A stretch of DNA of 64,000 bases, taken from positions 2,790,001 to 2,854,000 of the forward strand of contig NZ_CP110535.1 in assembly GCF_026104355.1 (NCBI RefSeq), in the 5' to 3' direction. The notes below the pieces were generated by a model, which saw nothing but the letters and a program-made list of their open reading frames with translations, was not told where the DNA came from and ran no database searches. A program made the position numbers and the translations under genes. This document shows positions 59,737 to 64,000 of this stretch, one piece after another. The first letter of the stretch is position 1; each line of letters begins with the position of its first letter. The DNA comes from Halomonas sp. BDJS001 (lineage in GTDB: Bacteria > Pseudomonadota > Gammaproteobacteria > Pseudomonadales > Halomonadaceae).

Positions 59737-61257
59737 ATGACGAATGCGACTTCGAACACAACGGCCCAGACGTCTACTTCCTCCCTTCCTTATACGCCCT
59801 CAGGCCCTCATACACCCTTGAGACGCACCAAGATCGTCGCCACCCTTGGACCCGCCAGTGATCGGCCCGGCGTACTGGAAGCGATGCTCAAAGCCGGTGT
59901 GGATGTGGTGCGGCTAAACTTCTCCCACGGCTCGGCGGAAGATCATCGTCGTCGCTTGGGCGAAGTCCGCGAGATTGCCGAGCGCCTGGGCCGCAGCGTC
60001 GCCGCACTGGGCGATCTACAGGGGCCGAAAATTCGTATTGCCCGCTTTGTTGAAGGTGCCGTCAAACTCAATGTCGGCCAGCCATTCGTTTTGGACATGG
60101 CGTTGGATTCCAACAGTGGCACTGCAGAGCGGGTCGGATGTGATTACCAAACCCTCCCGGATGATGTCGTAGAAGGCGATCGACTACTGCTGGACGATGG
60201 CCGTTTGGTACTCGATGTCACACGAGTGATTGGACAGGAAGTACATACCCGCGTTCACGTGGGTGGCAAGCTCTCCAACAACAAGGGCATTAACAAACAG
60301 GGCGGCGGACTTTCAGCGCCTGCCCTTACTGAGAAAGATAAGGCCGACCTAAAAACCGCTATTGAGATTGGCGTTGACTACTTGGCCGTCTCCTTCCCGC
60401 GTAGCGCCGCGGATATGCAGGAAGCCCGCGAACTGCTTGGCGAAGCCGGTAAAGAGATTGGCCTGGTGGCTAAGCTCGAGCGCGCCGAAGCGGTTGCCGA
60501 CGACGCCACGCTGGACGGCATCATTGAAGCCTCTGAGGCAGTCATGGTAGCCAGGGGTGACCTGGGGGTTGAAATTGGCGACGCCGCGTTAATCGGCACT
60601 CAAAAGCGCATCATCAAGCACGCCCGATCATTGAACCGTGCGGTGATTACCGCCACGCAAATGATGGAGTCGATGATCGCGTCACCGCTGCCCACTCGCG
60701 CTGAAGTGTTCGACGTCGCCAACGCGGTGCTCGACGCCACCGATGCGGTGATGCTCTCAGCGGAAACCGCGGCGGGCGATTACCCAGTAGAGACTATCGA
60801 AGCGATGAACCGTGTTTGCCTGGGTGCCGAGCGCGAGCGTCTTGCCCAGGAGTCAGGCCACCGTATACATGAAGGCTTTGAGCGCATCGATGAAACCATC
60901 GCGCTGTCGGCAATGTACGCAGCCAACCACTTATCCGGCGTTAGCGCCATCGCCTGTATGACCTCCACCGGCTATACACCACTGATTGCGTCGCGCATTC
61001 GTTCCGGCCTGCCTATCGTAGGCCTGGCCCACAGCCCTATCGCCCAGCGGCGCATGGCGCTCTACCGTGGCGTGGTTTCGATTCCTTTCGACACCACCGA
61101 TATGGATCCGGGCAACCTTAATCAAGAGGCGCTGAAATGCTTGCAGGCGCAGGGATTTATTCACCCAGGCGAACATGTCATTTTGACACGTGGTGACCAT
61201 ATGAATGCCCATGGGGGCACCAATACGATGAAAATCCTTGCCCTGGAAAGCGAGTAA
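59737..61257 (+). CDS. pyk: Pyruvate kinase
   Basis: A 506-residue pyruvate kinase, with a Ser/Thr-rich N-terminal tail of about 25 residues before [48 protein letters not shown] (catalytic Lys) and [13 protein letters not shown] are conserved, and the C-terminal domain ends MKILALESE. It makes pyruvate and ATP at the end of the Entner-Doudoroff route. CAAGGAGAG precedes the ATG. Confidence 0.94.
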   Translation: MTNATSNTTAQTSTSSLPYTPSGPHTPLRRTKIVATLGPASDRPGVLEAMLKAGVDVVRLNFSHGSAEDHRRRLGEVREIAERLGRSVAALGDLQGPKIRIARFVEGAVKLNVGQPFVLDMALDSNSGTAERVGCDYQTLPDDVVEGDRLLLDDGRLVLDVTRVIGQEVHTRVHVGGKLSNNKGINKQGGGLSAPALTEKDKADLKTAIEIGVDYLAVSFPRSAADMQEARELLGEAGKEIGLVAKLERAEAVADDATLDGIIEASEAVMVARGDLGVEIGDAALIGTQKRIIKHARSLNRAVITATQMMESMIASPLPTRAEVFDVANAVLDATDAVMLSAETAAGDYPVETIEAMNRVCLGAERERLAQESGHRIHEGFERIDETIALSAMYAANHLSGVSAIACMTSTGYTPLIASRIRSGLPIVGLAHSPIAQRRMALYRGVVSIPFDTTDMDPGNLNQEALKCLQAQGFIHPGEHVILTRGDHMNAHGGTNTMKILALESE

Positions 61258-61342
61258 TCGGCTAACCTCGGTAGCAAGCTTAATAAAAAAAGCCATTCGG
61301 CACACGGCCGTAAGGCATGAGAACCATGAGGGAAGTGACCAA

Positions 61343-61818
61343 ATGAGTGACGCGCAACCGCCCCGCCAAGCCATACGTACGCTGCAAGCGCGCAAGCGTA
61401 TTGCGCTGATTGCCCATGATGGCAAAAAACTGAGATGCTGGCGTGGGCAACCCGCTGGAAGGATACGCTGAGCCAGCACGAACTGATTGGCACGGGCACC
61501 ACATCTGAGCGGCTTACGACCGCGTTAGGGTTAGAAGTCGAGGGTCTAATGAGCGGCCCCCTGGGCGGCGACCAGCAGATTGGCGCACGCATTGCGGAGC
61601 AGCGGCTGGATGTGCTGATCTTCTTTTGGGATCCCTTCTCGCCTCAGCCCCACGACCCGGATGTCAAAGCGCTGCTGCGTTTAGCAGCACTTTGGAATGT
61701 ACCGGTCGCCTGCAATGCGGCGAGCGCCGACTTCCTGCTCTCCTCGCCCTACTTGAGCGAGAGCTACGACATGTCGATACCGGATGCAGCCGCCTGGGCC
61801 CAGGCACGCACGGTTTAA
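61343..61818 (+). pseudogene. mgsA: Methylglyoxal synthase, frameshifted
   Basis: From ATG 61343 (GAGGGAAG upstream) the protein reads MSDAQPPRQAIRTLQARKRI-ALIAHDGKK, then breaks. The MgsA continuation EMLAWATRWKDTL, GTGTTSERL, MSGPLGGDQQIGARI and VLIFFWDPFSPQPHDPDVK is in another frame. One base is missing at about 61426-61432; one more A in the six-A run gives KKTEML. The complete product would be about 158 residues, close to E. coli MgsA (152), and would convert dihydroxyacetone phosphate to methylglyoxal. The homopolymer position favours a sequencing error. Confidence 0.82.
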
Positions 61819-62792
61819 CGCCGGTGCAGGTGGCGCGCTACCACCTGTAGTCCACTCTCATAGCGGCCGCTCATGGCGGCCAGAGCACAGCGCAATGTTA
61901 ACTCGGCAATGCGGTCATAATCCTGTAGCGCCGAGTTCACCGGCTGAGGAAGAAAATCCAGCAGCCGGTGGTCGCCAAAAGTGGCCAGGCGAATATTGTC
62001 CGGTAGGCCGCCACGCTCCAAGAACACATCAAAAACGCCTTCAAGCAGTGTGTAAGACGCAGTCACCAGCGCATCGGCACCGCCCTGCTCATCCAGCAGT
62101 TGAACCGCCAAACGCGCCCCTTCGCTGCGCTCATAGTGTGACCCAGTTAGATAGAGCGGCGCTATAGCAGTGCCTTTAAGCGCTGCCTGAAAGCCCGCCC
62201 GCCGCTCACAGCTAACCGACAGATCTGGCATCGCCTCTAGCCAGGCAACGCGCTTGGTTGCTGTGCGGATCACCGAGCGCGTCAACGTCTCCGCCGCCTC
62301 CTGATCGTTACTCACCACACTGGCAAAGCGCGCCGGATTAAGGCCACGATCCATGCCCACCACGCACCAGCCCTCGTCTACCAGATCAGCATAAAAAGTG
62401 TCGTCGCTGGGCAGGCAGCTAGCGGTGATCAACACCTCACAGCGCTGGGCACGCAGCGCCAACGCAAGTGTTCGTTCACTCTCTGCGCAGTCATCCGAGC
62501 TTACGATTAGCAGCTGGTAACCCTGCTCCCGTGCGCCCCGCTCCAGACGCTTGGCGAGCCGGGCATAACTGATGTTCTCCAGATCCGGCACGATCAGCCC
62601 CAGCAGGCGGCTGGCGCCCCGGCGTAGCGCCGCGGCCTGGGGGTCAATGTGATAGCGGTGTTGACGTACCACCGCCATCACTTTTTCAATCGTCGCTGCA
62701 CTGATACGCCGCTGCTCGGCCTGACCATTAATCACGTAGCTAGCGGTCGTGCGCGAGACGCCGGCTAGCCGGGCAATATCGGCAAGTGTCAT
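61815..62792 (-). CDS. Cra/FruR-like LacI-family regulator of fructose genes
   Basis: A 325-residue LacI-family regulator starting MTLADIARLAGVSRTTASYV, with the hinge RISAATIEKVMAVVRQHRYHIDPQAA typical of Cra/FruR, and a ligand domain ending VARHLHRR. The start ATG 62792 has GGGAG upstream; the upstream extension is not supported. It is divergent from fruB, and Cra-like palindromes lie between them. Its ligand is probably fructose 1-phosphate. The stop overlaps the end of mgsA by four bases (convergent). Confidence 0.87.
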   Translation of the reverse strand: MTLADIARLAGVSRTTASYVINGQAEQRRISAATIEKVMAVVRQHRYHIDPQAAALRRGASRLLGLIVPDLENISYARLAKRLERGAREQGYQLLIVSSDDCAESERTLALALRAQRCEVLITASCLPSDDTFYADLVDEGWCVVGMDRGLNPARFASVVSNDQEAAETLTRSVIRTATKRVAWLEAMPDLSVSCERRAGFQAALKGTAIAPLYLTGSHYERSEGARLAVQLLDEQGGADALVTASYTLLEGVFDVFLERGGLPDNIRLATFGDHRLLDFLPQPVNSALQDYDRIAELTLRCALAAMSGRYESGLQVVARHLHRR

Positions 62793-62882
62793 TGGGGTCT
62801 CCCTTAATGTAACCAAGCAGTTTATCAGCAAGTTAGCGCCTACCAGACCAAAGTCTAAAAGCCCAAACCTTGTGTCATTCAG

Positions 62883-62894
62883 TGAATCGATTCA
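62883..62894. promoter_or_regulatory. Cra/FruR-like operator 1
   Basis: TGAATCGATTCA is a perfect palindrome similar to Cra sites (TGAAWCG half-sites). It is followed at once by a second palindrome, GCATAG-ca-CTATGC, at 62895-62908. Confidence 0.6.
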
Positions 62895-62957
62895 GCATAG
62901 CACTATGCTCAGCTTTAAAAGCACCATACCCAGATTTAATGGCAAGGATAAACCGAC

Positions 62958-62974
62958 TGAAACGGCACGGTTCA
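62958..62974. promoter_or_regulatory. Cra/FruR-like operator 2
   Basis: TGAAACGGCACGGTTCA has Cra-like half-sites (TGAAACG) in an inverted arrangement with a wider spacing, about 120 bases before fruB. Nothing else is seen in 62793-63092. Confidence 0.4.
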
Positions 62975-63092
62975 TCTCATTGGCATCAACGCCATTACCA
63001 TGATCATTTAACGACGATCACTTTATGTACACGACGCTGCGTCGACGCTGCCCCATTAGTATGCCGACAGTGCGCGTTTACAGGAGAATACT

Positions 63093-64000
63093 ATGTTGAC
63101 ACTCGGCCCCGATGACATCTTGCTAGGCCGCAACGCTGGCAACTGGCAAACCGCGCTGGACAGTGCCGCCGAGGCGCTGGTAGACGCCGGATTGGTTGAG
63201 GCCGAGTACCGCGACGGCCTACACGCCCGGGAGGCGCAATCATCCACATTCCTAGGCAACGCCATTGCAATCCCCCACGGTACGCCGGAAAGCCGCCAGT
63301 ATGTAAAGCAAACGGGCGTGCGCGTGTTGCAGTTTCCCCACGGGGTCGAGTGGCACGACGGCCAGCAGGTGCATGTGCTGGTGACCATTGCCGCTCAAAA
63401 CGATGAGCACCTGGATATTCTGCGCCAGCTCACCCATGTGCTGGATCGCGAAGGGGTTGCTGGGCAGTTGGCTAACGCCAGCTCTGCGGCTGATGTCGCT
63501 CGGCTACTTTCCAAGCCGGCATTGGAGCCGCGCCTGGATGCCGACACCCTGTGCGTCAACTTTCCCGCCCGCGACACACAAGAACTCGCCCTGGCGGCGG
63601 CTGCTCGGTTACGCCAAAGTGGCTGTGTCGATAACAGCTTTATTACCGCCGTTGCCGCAGAGCAGCCAACCTGGCTTGGCAAAGGCATTTGGCTGGCCAG
63701 CAGCGCCCAGGGCGTTAACCAACCCGCGCTTGGGGTCGCCACGCCAGCGGAACAAAGCCTTGAAAGCTCGGGCCATCCGGTGCATGCGCTGTTCTGCCTG
63801 GCCGCCCATGGCGATGCCCACCGCCCACTGCTAGAGCAACTGATGGCGGTGTTAGAGAATGGAGAAAGCCAACGGTTAGTGGGCAAAACCAGCGCCCAGC
63901 TGCTGGCCACTCTGGCGGGTGAAACCGCCAGCACCCAGACCCGCCGGGTTCGGGTGCTTAACCCCCACGGCCTGCACGCCCGCCCCGCAAAACAGCTGGT
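63093..64000 (+). CDS. fruB: Fructose PTS multiphosphoryl transfer protein, EIIA-HPr part (cut by window edge)
   Basis: The first 302 codons are present and the frame is open at the window end. An EIIA-Fru domain carries the phosphorylated His62 in AIAIPHGTPESRQY; a second, EIIA-like linker region covers about 150-280; an HPr domain begins with RVRVLNPHGLHARPAKQLV, with the phosphorylated His near residue 295. FruB relays phosphate to the fructose permease. Whether an enzyme I domain follows cannot be seen. AGGAG lies six bases before ATG 63093. It is divergent from the Cra-like regulator. Confidence 0.92.
   Translation, partial: MLTLGPDDILLGRNAGNWQTALDSAAEALVDAGLVEAEYRDGLHAREAQSSTFLGNAIAIPHGTPESRQYVKQTGVRVLQFPHGVEWHDGQQVHVLVTIAAQNDEHLDILRQLTHVLDREGVAGQLANASSAADVARLLSKPALEPRLDADTLCVNFPARDTQELALAAAARLRQSGCVDNSFITAVAAEQPTWLGKGIWLASSAQGVNQPALGVATPAEQSLESSGHPVHALFCLAAHGDAHRPLLEQLMAVLENGESQRLVGKTSAQLLATLAGETASTQTRRVRVLNPHGLHARPAKQL

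Overview
This window looks like chromosomal DNA of a moderately GC-rich, halophilic gammaproteobacterium of the Halomonas type. That placement is an inference from gene content: an Entner-Doudoroff set with HexR-type operators, Trk potassium genes, a large cobalamin locus and paired maltose/alpha-glucoside ABC systems. I see no rRNA, tRNA, CRISPR array, insertion sequence or prophage gene. Nearly all DNA is coding and arranged in tight, often overlapping operons.

Region 1 (1-18146) is a cobalamin block. On the minus strand at the left edge lie a ChlI-ChlD-like chelatase subunit, cobO and the 5' part of cobB. On the plus strand a B12 riboswitch precedes a BtuF/C/D-type ABC importer. A frameshifted YIP1 membrane gene and an orphan sugar-nucleotide epimerase-type gene follow. 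Then come, on the minus strand, a second B12-riboswitch operon btuB-btuF-btuC-btuD and, upstream of it, the nucleotide-loop assembly operon cobT-cbiB-cobD-cobU-cobS-cobC plus a second, divergent CobU-like gene.

Region 2 (18300-32700) is sugar-acid metabolism: edd-glk, an aldo/keto reductase, a PfkB sugar kinase, a GntR-controlled galactonate operon (dgoR-dgoD-dgoK-dgoA-lactonase), a sodium:solute symporter carrying the same operator in its promoter, and zwf-pgl-eda. HexR-like operators sit before edd, before zwf and between gap and pyk.

Region 3 (32884-57300) handles maltose and other alpha-glucosides, interrupted by a potassium/stress block. malE-malF-malG are at 32884-36630. A block of trkH, a short KdpD-like kinase, a KdpE-like regulator, trkA, an ECF sigma/anti-sigma pair and a DUF3455 secreted protein occupies 36805-43523. 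malK, a frameshifted alpha-glucosidase, malT and a maltoporin follow on the minus strand. An aglEFGAK operon and a LacI-family regulator follow on the plus strand. Three identical-type LacI palindromes lie between the maltoporin gene and aglE.

Region 4 (58521-64000) is lower glycolysis and fructose entry: gap divergent from pyk, a frameshifted methylglyoxal synthase gene, a Cra-like regulator, and the start of fruB (EIIA-HPr part) preceded by Cra-like palindromes.

Four otherwise recognisable genes (YIP1, alpha-glucosidase, aglF, mgsA) each carry one small frameshift. Such a rate in conserved genes raises the question of sequencing indels. I found no wholly new system. The most interesting items are the two complementary, half-degenerate CobU paralogues and the KdpDE-like pair wired into Trk genes.
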